Both the position numbers and the translations under genes were made by a program. From positions 1-45,609 of the forward strand of contig SHVY01000025.1 of the NCBI GenBank assembly GCA_009694045.1: a DNA stretch of 45,609 nt, given 5' to 3'. Origin of the DNA: Alphaproteobacteria bacterium. Lineage in GTDB: Bacteria > Pseudomonadota > Alphaproteobacteria > SP197. Positions 24,469 to 33,247 of this stretch are shown one piece after another; positions within the stretch are counted from its first letter, which is position 1; each line of letters opens with the position of its first letter. Under the pieces are notes generated by a model. That model did no database searches, had not been told where the DNA came from, and saw only the letters and a list, made by a program, of their open reading frames with translations.

Positions 24469-26154
24469 TTACAGCGTGAAGATCCAGTTCGAGATGAGGA
24501 TGGTTACAAGCCCCCCCAGAAGAGCGACGTACGGCAGGAATCCCGCCTTGCGTTCGCCGAGCTGGCCGTCCTTAAGCCCCAAATCCGCCAGCATCTGGGC
24601 CGGGAACTTGCCGCCATCCTGGACGTAGTGCCGGAACAGGAACACCGGGATGATGAGCGCCGCCGCAATCAATCCGGCCCACAGCGCGATCGGGTTCCAT
24701 ACCTTGGCCCCTGCCCCCATGAACGCCACGTTGACGAAGGCGAGGACGCCGCCGATCCCAATGATGAGGCCCGGCGCCCGCCACGGCCGCTGCACGTTCG
24801 GGCTGTCGATGCGGTGAATCCAGCCGGCGTTGAGGTTGAGGAAGTTGAAGATGATGTAGCCGCAGTTCGAGATCGCGAGGATCAGATAGTACGCCGTCAC
24901 GTCCGACGAGGCGAAGGAGAGCAGGATCAGGTTGAAACACAGATCCGTCCACATCGCCCGGGTTGGGGCGCCGTGGCTGTTGACGTGCGAGAGATAGCGC
25001 GGCAGCCAACCGTCGACCGAACCCTGGAACAGTGTGCGCGAGGACCCGGCCATCGCCGTCATGATCGAAAGGATCAGGGCCAGAATCATCAGCATCACCA
25101 GGATGCCTTCGATGAAGGCGCCACCACCGACCATGTGAGCCATCGCCGCGGCGACCCCGGAGCCGTCGACGATCGGCGTTTCCAGCATGCCGGAAAGGCC
25201 CAGAACACCCTGGAACGTGAACGGCACCAGGATGAACAAAAGCATGCACAGCAGGCCCGAGTAGAAGATCGCCTTGAACGTGTCGGTACCGGGGTTCTTG
25301 AATTCGCTGGTGTAGCAGACCGCCGTCTCAAACCCGTAGGTGGACCAGGCCGCGATGAACATGCCGCCGAGCACCAGGGTCCATCCCGTCAGGTTCCAGG
25401 ACCCCGGATCGGCTACGTAAGGCGCGGCAAGGGGCACGAAAGGCGAATAGCTCGCGCTCATCACCGCCCCGGTTAACAGGGGAACCACGCCAACGATCAG
25501 CATGGGGACGATGACCAGCAACCCGACGACGTATTGCACCCGCGCCGTGCTCAAGATTCCGCGGTGCTGAATCGAGAACACGATCAGCATCAGGATCGCG
25601 CCGATGAAGAACGTCGAGTTGATCGAGATGCTGACGATCCCGAAGACGTCGAGGCTGAACAACTCGAACGTCCGAACCCCCGGCGTCAGGGCGATCATCG
25701 CCGCTTCCTCGGTCGCCCCGGCATTGGCCGCGATGTAGGCCGTGACCTCTTCCGCGCCGGGCATGGGCGCCAGGGCGTTCAGGATATAGGACGCGGCGAT
25801 GGCGCATCCCAACGACAGCACTGGTGTCCAGGCGATCCAATTGCACCAGACCGAAAGGGGGCCGAACATCTTGCCGTAGCGGAGCCACGCCGTCGCGCCG
25901 TAGACCGACGCGCCGCCCGATTTGTTCGGGAACATCCCCGAAATCTCAGCATAGGTGAAGGACTGCACGAAACCCAGCAGCATCGATACGGCCCAGACCG
26001 CGAAGGCCACGTTGCCGACGGTTCCGGCGATGCCGCCGATCGAAATCAGTACCAACGGCGGAACGCCACTGGCGACCCAGAACGCGTGCTTCCAGGAAAT
26101 CGCGCGTACGAGTGTGCCTGGCGCTGCCGCGCCACTCTGTGCTGCCAAGGCCAT
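24469..26154 (-). CDS. APC-superfamily amino acid permease
   Basis: The 561-residue inner-membrane protein has about twelve to fourteen hydrophobic helices. The APC hallmark lies in the first ones: GGIAGTVGNVAFAVWAVSMLLG and SFTYAEISGMFPNKSGGASVYG, where the substrate backbone binds. It imports or exchanges amino acids or amines; the exact substrate is unknown. It is longer than typical APC permeases (about 450-500), with extra loops in the middle (about 130-175). The start is ATG 26154, because AGGGGGG sits just upstream; GTG 26175 and ATG 26169 are weaker. A terminator follows it. The nearest gene upstream is the divergent adenylate cyclase. Confidence 0.87.
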   Translation of the reverse strand: MALAAQSGAAAPGTLVRAISWKHAFWVASGVPPLVLISIGGIAGTVGNVAFAVWAVSMLLGFVQSFTYAEISGMFPNKSGGASVYGATAWLRYGKMFGPLSVWCNWIAWTPVLSLGCAIAASYILNALAPMPGAEEVTAYIAANAGATEEAAMIALTPGVRTFELFSLDVFGIVSISINSTFFIGAILMLIVFSIQHRGILSTARVQYVVGLLVIVPMLIVGVVPLLTGAVMSASYSPFVPLAAPYVADPGSWNLTGWTLVLGGMFIAAWSTYGFETAVCYTSEFKNPGTDTFKAIFYSGLLCMLLFILVPFTFQGVLGLSGMLETPIVDGSGVAAAMAHMVGGGAFIEGILVMLMILALILSIMTAMAGSSRTLFQGSVDGWLPRYLSHVNSHGAPTRAMWTDLCFNLILLSFASSDVTAYYLILAISNCGYIIFNFLNLNAGWIHRIDSPNVQRPWRAPGLIIGIGGVLAFVNVAFMGAGAKVWNPIALWAGLIAAALIIPVFLFRHYVQDGGKFPAQMLADLGLKDGQLGERKAGFLPYVALLGGLVTILISNWIFTL

Positions 26155-26450
26155 GGTAACCCCCCTCATATCCACGTTAACTCACGGCGCCGGCCAATGT
26201 CGAACCGATCGGCAACGCCAGCAAATCCCATAGCGCATGGCCGACGCGAGAGCAAAATAAAATACGGTGCTGAACTCGTTTCCGGCCGAGGCCGCCGGGC
26301 TCGGACCCGGCTTGGCGCGGATTTCCGAGGTGATCGGGCGCGTCAAGGATGGCTTCGAGGCGGCTGAATTGCCGAACCGGGTTGTGGATGATGAATGGAC
26401 CGTTAACACCATTGGGCTAGACTGCCGCGACGGGTTGCATTGGGACGGGG
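26155..26450. other. Intergenic region between divergent permease and cyclase genes
   Basis: This 296-base gap holds the leaders of two divergent genes. An open frame at 26267-26470 overlaps the cyclase start and has no similarity or ribosome binding site, so I do not call it. An AT-rich patch (AGCAAAATAAAATAC, about 26249-26263) stands out against the GC-rich surroundings and is the likeliest promoter area. I see no clear operator. Confidence 0.3.
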
Positions 26451-28187
26451 ATGGAGAAAGTCACAAGTAAGCGGCGATTGGCGGCCATTTTGATGGCCGA
26501 CGCGGCAGGATTCAGCCGACTCATGGGGGTCTGCGAGGACGCCACCCTCGCGACCCTCTCCGCGACCCGTGACATCCTCCACGCGAAGGTGACCCAGTAC
26601 GGCGGCCGTATCGTGGGTTCGGCCGGCGATGGGTTCCTGGCCGAATTCGCGAGCGTGGTGGACGCGGTGAATTGCGCGGTCGACGTGCAGCGTGACCTCG
26701 CGGCCTACAACGGCGAGCTCCAGGAAGACCGCAGGCTCAGGTTTCGCATCGGCATCAACCTGGGCGACATCATCGTCGCCGGCGACGATATCTTCGGCGA
26801 TGGAGTGAACCTGGCGGCGCGGCTCGAGAAGCTCGCCGAGCCCGGCAGCATCTGCATATCCAGCGACGTGTACAACCAGGTGAAGAACAAGTTGCCCCTG
26901 AATTTCTCGGACATGGGCGAACAGGTGGTGAAGAACTTCGCCCAGCCGGTCCGAGTCTACCGCATCACGTTGGGGCGACCGCAGCCCATGGCGGAGCTGT
27001 ATCCGGTTCAGGTTCTTCCGAACAAGCCCTCACTCGCGGTTCTGCCGTTCGTCAACGGATCGGACGACAGGGATCTCGACCACATCAGCGACGGCCTTGC
27101 CGAGGACATCATAGCCGAATTGTCGCGGTTCCGTGACCTGTTCGTGGTCGCGCGCAATTCATCCTTCGTGTTCCACGATGCCGACCGCGAACTCGACGAG
27201 GTCGCGCGTCGGTTGGGCGTTCGCTGCCTCGTCCTCGGCCAGGTGCGACCAGGCGGCAACGGCGCGGTTCTCGAGGCGCGGCTGGTCGACGCGCCCAGCG
27301 GGCAGGTCCTCTGGGAGCGCCGCTATGAATGCGGTTTCCCCGAGGTGTTCGACGCCCTGGGGGATGCCGTCCAGGGGATCGCCACCACGTTGCTTGGGCC
27401 GCAAGACGAAAGGGGTTTCGCTCGGTCGCGCCGGACCCGGGCGGCGAATCTGGAGGCGTATGAGGCCCTGTTGCGGGGGCGCGAGCTGTTCGGCCATATC
27501 ACTCCGGCCGACGATCAAAAGGCCCGGCTGATGTTCGCGCGGGCGGTCGAGCTCGACGCCAACTGCAGTCAGGCTTACGCGATGCTGGCCGTAACCCACA
27601 TGTATGAGTTCAGGCAAACCCGCCAGGCGGACCCCGCCGAGCGGGCCGTCAAGTGCGCCAAGGCCGCGCTCGCCATGGACGACGACGACGCCACGGCGCA
27701 TCAGGTGCTGGGTTACATCTCGCTCTATCGCAAGCGGTTCCTGCAAGCGCAGTTCCACATGTCGAAGGCGGTCGGCCTCGATCCCAATGATTCCGTCGCC
27801 CAGGTGCGCATGGGGCTGCTGCATTGCTATCTGGGTAAGCCGTCCGAGGCGCTTGACTATTTCCAACGGTCCAGCCGGCTCAATCCCTGTCACCCGGGCC
27901 GCCATCTCGGGGTGCAGGGGATAGCGTACTTCGTTGCGCGACGGTACGACGATGCCATTCTCGCGCTCGGCAAGCTGCCGTCGCCGCACTACTGGGATTG
28001 CGCCTATCTGGCCGCCGCCTATGCCATGCGGGGCCGCATCGACGAAGGGCGGGCGGCCCTCAGCGAGGTCCTGCAAGCCATGCCTGCGTTCGCCATGAAC
28101 AAGCTAGCCGCCGCCGAGCCTTTCCAATCGGTGACCGAACTCACGCACTTCGTCGATGCCATGCACAAGGCCGGGTTGCCCGCCTAG
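26451..28187 (+). CDS. Class III adenylate/guanylate cyclase with TolB-like and TPR domains
   Basis: The 578-residue protein has three parts. Residues 10-175 form a class III nucleotide cyclase with the two metal-binding aspartates (Asp17 in MADAAGFSR, Asp60 in GSAGDGFLAEF) and FGDGVNLAARLE. Residues 188-290 form a TolB N-terminal-like domain (LAVLPFVNGS...VARNSSF). Tetratricopeptide repeats fill about 325-560. This fusion is frequent and multicopy in Alphaproteobacteria; the physiological signals are unknown. Most copies read ADVVGYSRLM where this one has ADAAGFSRLM. There is no membrane segment. ATG 26451 lies directly after a G-rich stretch. The remnant at 148-381 comes from another member of the family. 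Confidence 0.9.
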   Translation: MEKVTSKRRLAAILMADAAGFSRLMGVCEDATLATLSATRDILHAKVTQYGGRIVGSAGDGFLAEFASVVDAVNCAVDVQRDLAAYNGELQEDRRLRFRIGINLGDIIVAGDDIFGDGVNLAARLEKLAEPGSICISSDVYNQVKNKLPLNFSDMGEQVVKNFAQPVRVYRITLGRPQPMAELYPVQVLPNKPSLAVLPFVNGSDDRDLDHISDGLAEDIIAELSRFRDLFVVARNSSFVFHDADRELDEVARRLGVRCLVLGQVRPGGNGAVLEARLVDAPSGQVLWERRYECGFPEVFDALGDAVQGIATTLLGPQDERGFARSRRTRAANLEAYEALLRGRELFGHITPADDQKARLMFARAVELDANCSQAYAMLAVTHMYEFRQTRQADPAERAVKCAKAALAMDDDDATAHQVLGYISLYRKRFLQAQFHMSKAVGLDPNDSVAQVRMGLLHCYLGKPSEALDYFQRSSRLNPCHPGRHLGVQGIAYFVARRYDDAILALGKLPSPHYWDCAYLAAAYAMRGRIDEGRAALSEVLQAMPAFAMNKLAAAEPFQSVTELTHFVDAMHKAGLPA

Positions 28188-28197
28188 TGTTTTGACT

Positions 28198-28223
28198 CCG
28201 ACGGATCGTTCACGATCCGTTGG
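28198..28223. repeat. Left outer hairpin of a nested repeat
   Basis: CCGACGGATCGT-TC-ACGATCCGTTGG forms a near-perfect 12-base-pair hairpin just after the cyclase stop codon. Preceded by GACT, it closely matches the reverse complement of the hairpin at 28485-28519 (GACTCCGAC(A)GGATCGT...CGATCCGT). The two may be terminal inverted repeats of one element of about 330 bases. It could also help terminate cyclase transcription, though no T tract follows. Confidence 0.6.
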
Positions 28224-28328
28224 GCCAAATCCCTAGGAAGACTCTCATCCTGTGGCCCGCCCCAAACACGATGATGAATCATGCGTTTGTGTCGGACCAC
28301 TAGCAGGCTGCCGACCCCGCCCCCGAGG

Positions 28329-28447
28329 CGTCATTGCGAGGAGGGCGAAGCCCGACGCGGCAATCCAGAATCGCACGGATCTCCGCGGTTTTTCTGGACC
28401 ACCACGGCCACGCCGCGCCGGGGCCACGACGTGGCCTCGCGATGACG
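28329..28447. repeat. Intergenic palindromic repeat of the GTCATTGCGAGG type
   Basis: The 119-base segment begins CGTCATTGCGAGG and ends CCTCGCGATGACG, which are inverted copies of each other with one mismatch. The interior contains GACGCGGCAATCCAG and TCTGGACCACCACGG. This matches a well-known class of dispersed intergenic repeats in Alphaproteobacteria (GTCATTGCGAGGAGCGAAGCGACGCGGCAATCCAG). It has no open frame of note. Copies elsewhere in the genome are expected but not visible in this window. Confidence 0.7.
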
Positions 28448-28484
28448 ATGCCCGAGAGTTTTTCAGCGCCCTGCTGGTGAACCG

Positions 28485-28519
28485 ACCCCGACGGATCGAG
28501 TACGATCCTGTCGGAGTCG
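28485..28519. repeat. Right outer hairpin of a nested repeat
   Basis: CCGACGGATCG-AGTA-CGATCC(T)GTCGG forms a hairpin with one bulged T. On the minus strand it reads GACTCCGACAGGATCGTACTCGATCCGTCGG, nearly the same as the plus strand at 28194-28223. With the left copy and the inner 119-base repeat it fills most of the 369-base gene-free stretch from 28188 to 28556. The rest of that stretch shows nothing recognisable. Confidence 0.55.
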
Positions 28520-28556
28520 AACGACCAGGGCGAGTTCAGGTGACGTAGATCACCCC

Positions 28557-29291
28557 TCACCAAGGGATCGGTTGGCGATCGCGGAAGAACCCGCCGGTCG
28601 GACCCTTCGCCGGCAACGTCGCGAGCCAGACGGCGGTATCCGCCCCCTCGGCGACGCTGCGCTTGGCATGGGGGCCGCCCATGTCCGTCTTCACCCAACC
28701 GGGGCACATGGCGTTGACGAGGACGCCCTTGTCCTTGGTCTCGGCCGCGAACACCCGGGTCAGGGCGTTCATGGCGGTCTTCGACAGGCGGTACGACAGC
28801 TCGCCCCGACCCATGGTCGCAAGCTGGCCTGAGCCGCTGGAAACGTTCACCACGCGCCCGTGCCCTTGGCCGACCATCAGCGGCACGAACGCCTGCATCA
28901 GCAGCATGGGGCCGAACAGATTGGTCCGCATGGTCTCCTCGCACGCCGCGAGCGTGGTTTCGGTCGCCGGCGGGCCCGGATTGCCGGCCGCGTCATAGCC
29001 GCCGTCGAGGTAGATCCCGGCGTTGTTGACCAGGATGTCGATGCGCCCCGGGGCCTTGGCGAACACGCGGGAGAAACGGCGGATGCTCGCCGGATCGCTC
29101 ACGTCGAGGACCCGCGCGGAAACGTCAAGCCCGGTCGCGGCAAGGGAGCGGGCGGCGACGCGGCCCATGGCCGCATCGCGGGCGGTCAGGATCACCTGGC
29201 AGCCCTTGCGCGCGAGCTGGCGACAAATCTCCAGGCCGATGCCGCGGTTGCCGCCGGTGACGACCGCGACCGGTTTGCTGCGGGGGGGCAT
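28557..29291 (-). CDS. Short-chain dehydrogenase/reductase (carbonyl reductase-like)
   Basis: The 244-residue SDR has the NADPH-type cofactor loop TGGNRGIGLEIC (about 12-23), NNAG, a catalytic Ser in NVSSGSGQL and SYRLSK as the YxxxK motif. An inserted loop after NNAGIYLDGG, and a C-terminus ending with DGxP-like GGFFRDRQPIPW, resemble carbonyl reductase (CBR1)-type and plant menthone reductase-like SDRs. AGGAGG lies nine bases before the ATG at 29291. It is divergent from the aminotransferase gene (104 bases between starts) and could belong to the same pathway, but this is only positional. Confidence 0.87.
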   Translation of the reverse strand: MPPRSKPVAVVTGGNRGIGLEICRQLARKGCQVILTARDAAMGRVAARSLAATGLDVSARVLDVSDPASIRRFSRVFAKAPGRIDILVNNAGIYLDGGYDAAGNPGPPATETTLAACEETMRTNLFGPMLLMQAFVPLMVGQGHGRVVNVSSGSGQLATMGRGELSYRLSKTAMNALTRVFAAETKDKGVLVNAMCPGWVKTDMGGPHAKRSVAEGADTAVWLATLPAKGPTGGFFRDRQPIPW

Positions 29292-29395
29292 GTTTCGACA
29301 CCTCCTATGACCCCGGTAGGTTCATTGGCGAGAACGTCGCGCGTCCAGGGCCGGCGATTGTATACTCGGACGAAGCTTGGAGGGGAGGCTCGGGC

Positions 29396-30712
29396 ATGGC
29401 GTCGTTTCAACAGTCGATGGCGATGTTCGCCGAGGCGAGACGGCACGTCGCGGGTGGAACCAGCAGCAACGTCCGCTATGGCGACGCGCCGGTCCCCCTG
29501 TTCTTCGAGCGTGGCGAGGGCCCAAGGCTCCACGACGTCGATGGCAACGTGCTGATCGACTACGTGCTGGGGAACGGACCCGCCATTCTCGGCCACGCGC
29601 CCGCCCCCGTGATCGCGGCGGTCGCGGCCGCGCTGGCGAACGGCCAGGCCTTCGCCGGTCAGTTCGAAGGCGAGATGCGCCTGGCGCGGAAGCTCAAGAG
29701 CCTGGTGCCGTCGGCCGACCTGGTGCGCCTGTCGATCTCCGGATCCGAGGCCGTCCACGGCGCACTCCGCCTCGCCCGCGGTTTCACCGGCCGGACCAAG
29801 TACGTGAAGTTCGAGGGTCAGTACCATGGCTGGCTGGACAACGTGTTCATCAGCACCAAGCCCGGGCTCAACGAAGCCGGCGCGCGCGAATCGCCCGAAC
29901 CGGTGCTCATGAGCCGCGGACAACCACCACGGGTGAAGGACGAGGTGATCGTGCTGCCGTGGAACGATCTCGACGTCTTGGCGAAGGCCCTCGCGCGCCA
30001 CGGCCCAGAGATCGCGGCGGTGATGACCGAACCCGTCATGTGCAACTGCGGCGTCATTCCGCCGCAGCCCGGCTATCTCGAGGGCATGCGCCAACTGTGC
30101 GACGAGACCGGGACCGTGCTGATCTTCGACGAGGTCATCACCGGGTTCCGCCTCGGGCTTGGTGGCGCGCAAGGCCGCCTCGGCATCCGGCCGGATCTCA
30201 CCGTGTTCGCCAAGGCGATCGCCGGGGGCTTTCCGTTGAGCGCCATCCTCGGCCGCCGCGACATCATGGAGCTGGTCGAGCCGGCGGGGCAGGTGGTTCA
30301 TTCGGGGACGTACAACGGCAGCATGCCCTCGGTGATCGCGGCGCTCGCCACCCTGGAGGCGCTCGCGGCCGATCCCGACGCCTACCGCCGCATGGAGTCG
30401 CGTGGCGAGCGGCTGATGGAGGGACTGCGCCGTCTCGGCCGCCAGCACCGGCAACCGCTGCTCGTCCAGGGCTACGGCGCGATCTTCTCGACGTTCTTCC
30501 TGGATGGGGGCGCGGTCACCGACTTCCGCACCGCGGCGCTGGCGGACTCCGCGCGCATGACGGCCTTCGCCGGAGAACTCGCCGCCAACGGAGTGCGCAC
30601 AACGGCCCGGGGGGTATGGTTCCTGTCCATGGCCCACGGCGATGCCGAGATCGACGCGACCCTCGACGCCGCCGATCGTGCGTTGGGGGCGCTCGGGCGC
30701 AAGGTCGCGTAG
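29396..30712 (+). CDS. Class III aminotransferase, glutamate-1-semialdehyde aminomutase-like
   Basis: The 438-residue PLP enzyme resembles HemL: GGTSSNVRYGDAPVP (20-34), SGSEAVHGALRLAR (115-128), YHGW (143-146), Asp245 (LIFDEVITGFR) and Lys273 (VFAKAIAGGFP) as the PLP lysine. HemL itself makes 5-aminolevulinate. This copy sits in a catabolic operon and probably acts as an aminotransferase or aminomutase on another amino compound. GGAGGGGAGG precedes the ATG. The small DMFase-type gene starts 23 bases after its stop. It is the first gene of a seven-gene plus-strand run to 36379. Confidence 0.87.
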   Translation: MASFQQSMAMFAEARRHVAGGTSSNVRYGDAPVPLFFERGEGPRLHDVDGNVLIDYVLGNGPAILGHAPAPVIAAVAAALANGQAFAGQFEGEMRLARKLKSLVPSADLVRLSISGSEAVHGALRLARGFTGRTKYVKFEGQYHGWLDNVFISTKPGLNEAGARESPEPVLMSRGQPPRVKDEVIVLPWNDLDVLAKALARHGPEIAAVMTEPVMCNCGVIPPQPGYLEGMRQLCDETGTVLIFDEVITGFRLGLGGAQGRLGIRPDLTVFAKAIAGGFPLSAILGRRDIMELVEPAGQVVHSGTYNGSMPSVIAALATLEALAADPDAYRRMESRGERLMEGLRRLGRQHRQPLLVQGYGAIFSTFFLDGGAVTDFRTAALADSARMTAFAGELAANGVRTTARGVWFLSMAHGDAEIDATLDAADRALGALGRKVA

Positions 30713-30735
30713 CGGTGTCGTTCGGGGAGGACGCC

Positions 30736-31059
30736 ATGGTTCGGATCGATCCGGTCGCCGACCTCCGGCTCGCCCGGGAGTTCCGCGCGAACCCGATCGG
30801 GAAGCACAGCCCCGATCTGCAACGGTTGCTGCGGTTCTTCCGCGGCGAGCCGATCGAGGGCAAGTACGCCTTGCTCTGCACCAAGCCCAACCGGGAATGG
30901 AAGCTGGTCGAACTCTCGGGCGAGGTGGGGAAGCCATTCTCCGTGCACGAGGACCGCGTCTTCACCAGCCTGAAGCAGGCCGAATGGGAGGTCTTCAAGC
31001 TGCGCTGGAAGCGCTACACGGGCCGCGATTTGTTCCTGGACGGGGGGCCGGTACGATGA
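30736..31059 (+). CDS. dmfA1: N,N-dimethylformamidase-type small (alpha) subunit
   Basis: This 107-residue protein would usually be labelled hypothetical. Its pattern ANPIGKHSPDLQRLLRFFRG, then EGKYALL, EWKLVEL, GKPF and a final helix with AEWEVFKLRW, follows the small subunit of Paracoccus/Alcaligenes N,N-dimethylformamidase as I remember it (ANPfGxxxxxSPxLQRxxxxFR...GKY). The very next gene encodes the large subunit and overlaps it by ATGA (31056-31059), which supports the match. The small subunit of the known enzyme lacks catalytic residues and stabilises the alpha2beta2 or higher assembly. GGGGAGG lies five bases before the ATG at 30736. The family link is from memory and needs a profile search. 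Confidence 0.75.
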   Translation: MVRIDPVADLRLAREFRANPIGKHSPDLQRLLRFFRGEPIEGKYALLCTKPNREWKLVELSGEVGKPFSVHEDRVFTSLKQAEWEVFKLRWKRYTGRDLFLDGGPVR

Positions 31060-33245
31060 AATCGCTCGCGGGATACACCGATCGCATCAGTGTCGCTCCG
31101 GGCGAACGGATCGCGTTCAAGGTCAGCGCCGAGAACGGCGCCACGTCCTACAAGGCGAGCCTCGTCCGGTTGTTCAGCACCGACGATCACCCGGACGGCC
31201 CGGGCCTCGGCGAGCGGCCGGTGCGCGCACCCTTCGACGGCCGCCATCCGGCGCGTCGCCAGGCGATCCCGATGGGAAGCTGCGTCACCGTGCTCCGAAG
31301 CCCCAAGCTCGAGAAGCTGCGAAGCGTCACGCTGGCCGCCGTGATCTGGCCGACGACGCCGCGTCGCGGACGCCAGGCGATTCTGGGTGGCTGGTCCGGC
31401 GGCCGCGGCATCGCCCTGGAGATCGACGAAATCGGGGCCGCGAGCCTCAGGATCGATGGCAATGTCTTCTCGACCGGTAAGCCGCTGCTGGTGCGGGAGT
31501 GGTACCGGGTCGCGGCGAGCTACGATCACAAGACGGGGATCGTCGAGGTCATTCAGGAACATCTGGTCGCCTACCCGCGCATCGACGACGCCGGCGGGTT
31601 GCGCGTGGCGGGGCCGATCGGCCGATCTCCCGCGCCACGCGGTACGTTCTCGATCGGGGCGAACGCCGGCACCCCGTTCGCGCAGCACTTCAACGGCAAG
31701 ATCGGTCGCCCGCGCGTGGCGAAGCGGGTGCTCACGCCCGCCGAGGCCATGGCGACGCTCGCCTACCGTGTGCCGAAGGAGCTGCGTTCGGCGATGCTCG
31801 CGGCCTGGGACTTCGCGCTCGACACCCCGAGCCAGCGGATCGTCGATACCACCGCGAACAAGCTCGACGGTGCGACGATCAACCTGCCGGCACGCGGCAT
31901 GAAGGGGCACGCGTGGACTGGCAGGGTTCACGATTGGCGGGCCGCGCCGGACGAGTACGACGCGATCCACTTCCACGACGACGACGTCTACGACGCCGGC
32001 TGGTCCACCGACTTCGAATACATGGTGCCCCTCGACCTGCCGAGCGGCGTGTACGCGGCCAAGCTGGAAGGCGGGGCCGACCCGGAACACGTGGTCTTCT
32101 TCGTGCGCCCGCCGCGCGGCCGGGCGACCGCCGACGTGTGCTACCTCGCCGCGACCGCGACCTACATGGCCTACGCGAACTTTCGGGTGATGAACCGTTC
32201 CTGGGAATACGAGGCGTTCCAGGGCGCGCTCCTGCAGATCGGGCCCGAGGACCTGTTCCTCAACGACCATCCGGACTACGGAGATTCCCTCTACGGATCG
32301 CACAGCGACGGCAGCGGCGTGTGCTACTCGTCGCGGCTGCGGCCGATCGTGAACATGCGACCCCACACGCCGCTATGGGCATTCAGCGGCGACAACACCC
32401 TGCTCGCTTGGATGGATGCCCTCGGCTATCGGGCCGATACGCTCACCGACGAAGATCTGGACGCCGAGGGTGTCGACCTGATCGCGGCGTACAAAGTGGT
32501 CGTCACCGGCTGCCACCCGGAATACTGGTCGCTCCCGATGTGGGATGCCATGCAGGCGTACCTCGATCGCAGCGGATGCCTGATGTATCTGGGTGGCAAC
32601 GGCTTCTACTGGCGGGTCGCGTACCATCCCACGCTGCCGGGGGTGATCGAGGTGCGCCGCGCCGAGGATGGCACTCGCGCCTGGGCGGCCGAGCCGGGTG
32701 AATACTACATGAGCTTCACCGGCGAATACGGCGGGCTGTGGCGCCGGCAGGATCGCACGCCCAACCAGCTCGTGGGCGTCGGCATGACCGCGCAGGGGTT
32801 CGACTGCGGCTCCTATTACCGCCGAGCAAAGGCGAGCTTCGATCCCCGCGTCGCATTCATCTTCGAAGGTATCGGCGCTGACGAGTTGATCGGCAACTTC
32901 GGCACGGCCGGCGGCGGCGCGGCGGGGCAGGAGCTCGATCGCTACGACCGCGCCCTCGGCTCGCCCCCGCACGCGCTGGTGGTCGCCACCTCGGAGGAGC
33001 ACACCGACAACATGCTGTTGGTGAACGAGGACTTTCGCGGCACGTACCTGGCGCTGGGCGGGACCGAGAACAAGCTGGTGCGGGCGGACATGACGTTCTT
33101 CGAGACCCCGGCCGGCGGCGCCGTGTTCTCGACCGGCTCGATCTCCTGGATCGCGAGCCTGCCGAACGCCGCGTTCGATAACAACGTCGCGCGGATCACC
33201 CGCAACGTGCTCGACCGTTTCCTCGATCCCACGCCGTTCCGCTGA
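31056..33245 (+). CDS. dmfA2: N,N-dimethylformamidase-like large (beta) subunit
   Basis: The 729-residue protein (known DMFase about 760) has N-terminal beta-sandwich domains (about 1-300, with a LamG-like stretch around 90-230) and a C-terminal catalytic domain. Characterised DMFase uses mononuclear iron held by two tyrosines and one glutamate. Good candidates are Tyr370 or Tyr373 (ATATYMAYANF), Tyr413 (DSLYGSHSDGSGV) and Glu489 (GCHPEYWS), with His487 beside it. Spacing agrees with the known enzyme. The reaction is hydrolysis of a tertiary amide or formamide to amine and acid; the real substrate is unknown. The start codon overlaps the small-subunit stop and an SDR follows two bases after the stop. 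There is no signal peptide. Confidence 0.85.
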   Translation: MKSLAGYTDRISVAPGERIAFKVSAENGATSYKASLVRLFSTDDHPDGPGLGERPVRAPFDGRHPARRQAIPMGSCVTVLRSPKLEKLRSVTLAAVIWPTTPRRGRQAILGGWSGGRGIALEIDEIGAASLRIDGNVFSTGKPLLVREWYRVAASYDHKTGIVEVIQEHLVAYPRIDDAGGLRVAGPIGRSPAPRGTFSIGANAGTPFAQHFNGKIGRPRVAKRVLTPAEAMATLAYRVPKELRSAMLAAWDFALDTPSQRIVDTTANKLDGATINLPARGMKGHAWTGRVHDWRAAPDEYDAIHFHDDDVYDAGWSTDFEYMVPLDLPSGVYAAKLEGGADPEHVVFFVRPPRGRATADVCYLAATATYMAYANFRVMNRSWEYEAFQGALLQIGPEDLFLNDHPDYGDSLYGSHSDGSGVCYSSRLRPIVNMRPHTPLWAFSGDNTLLAWMDALGYRADTLTDEDLDAEGVDLIAAYKVVVTGCHPEYWSLPMWDAMQAYLDRSGCLMYLGGNGFYWRVAYHPTLPGVIEVRRAEDGTRAWAAEPGEYYMSFTGEYGGLWRRQDRTPNQLVGVGMTAQGFDCGSYYRRAKASFDPRVAFIFEGIGADELIGNFGTAGGGAAGQELDRYDRALGSPPHALVVATSEEHTDNMLLVNEDFRGTYLALGGTENKLVRADMTFFETPAGGAVFSTGSISWIASLPNAAFDNNVARITRNVLDRFLDPTPFR

Positions 33246-33247
33246 AC

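Noticed and set aside
22049-24628. 859-codon open frame on the plus strand across the MlrC and RTX genes
   Set aside because: It is antisense to two well-supported genes. Its product is an artefact of the GC-rich, GGC-GAC-type codon repetition of the RTX gene and has no domain structure.
26267-26470. Small plus-strand frame before the cyclase gene
   Set aside because: It has no ribosome binding site and no similarity, and it overlaps the cyclase start out of frame.
29396-30712. hemL for 5-aminolevulinate synthesis
   Set aside because: Alphaproteobacteria normally make 5-aminolevulinate with HemA synthase, and the gene heads a catabolic operon, so a different transamination is likelier.
31014-32366. 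450-codon minus-strand frame opposite the DMFase-type large subunit
   Set aside because: It is an antisense shadow; the plus strand has coupled starts and family motifs.
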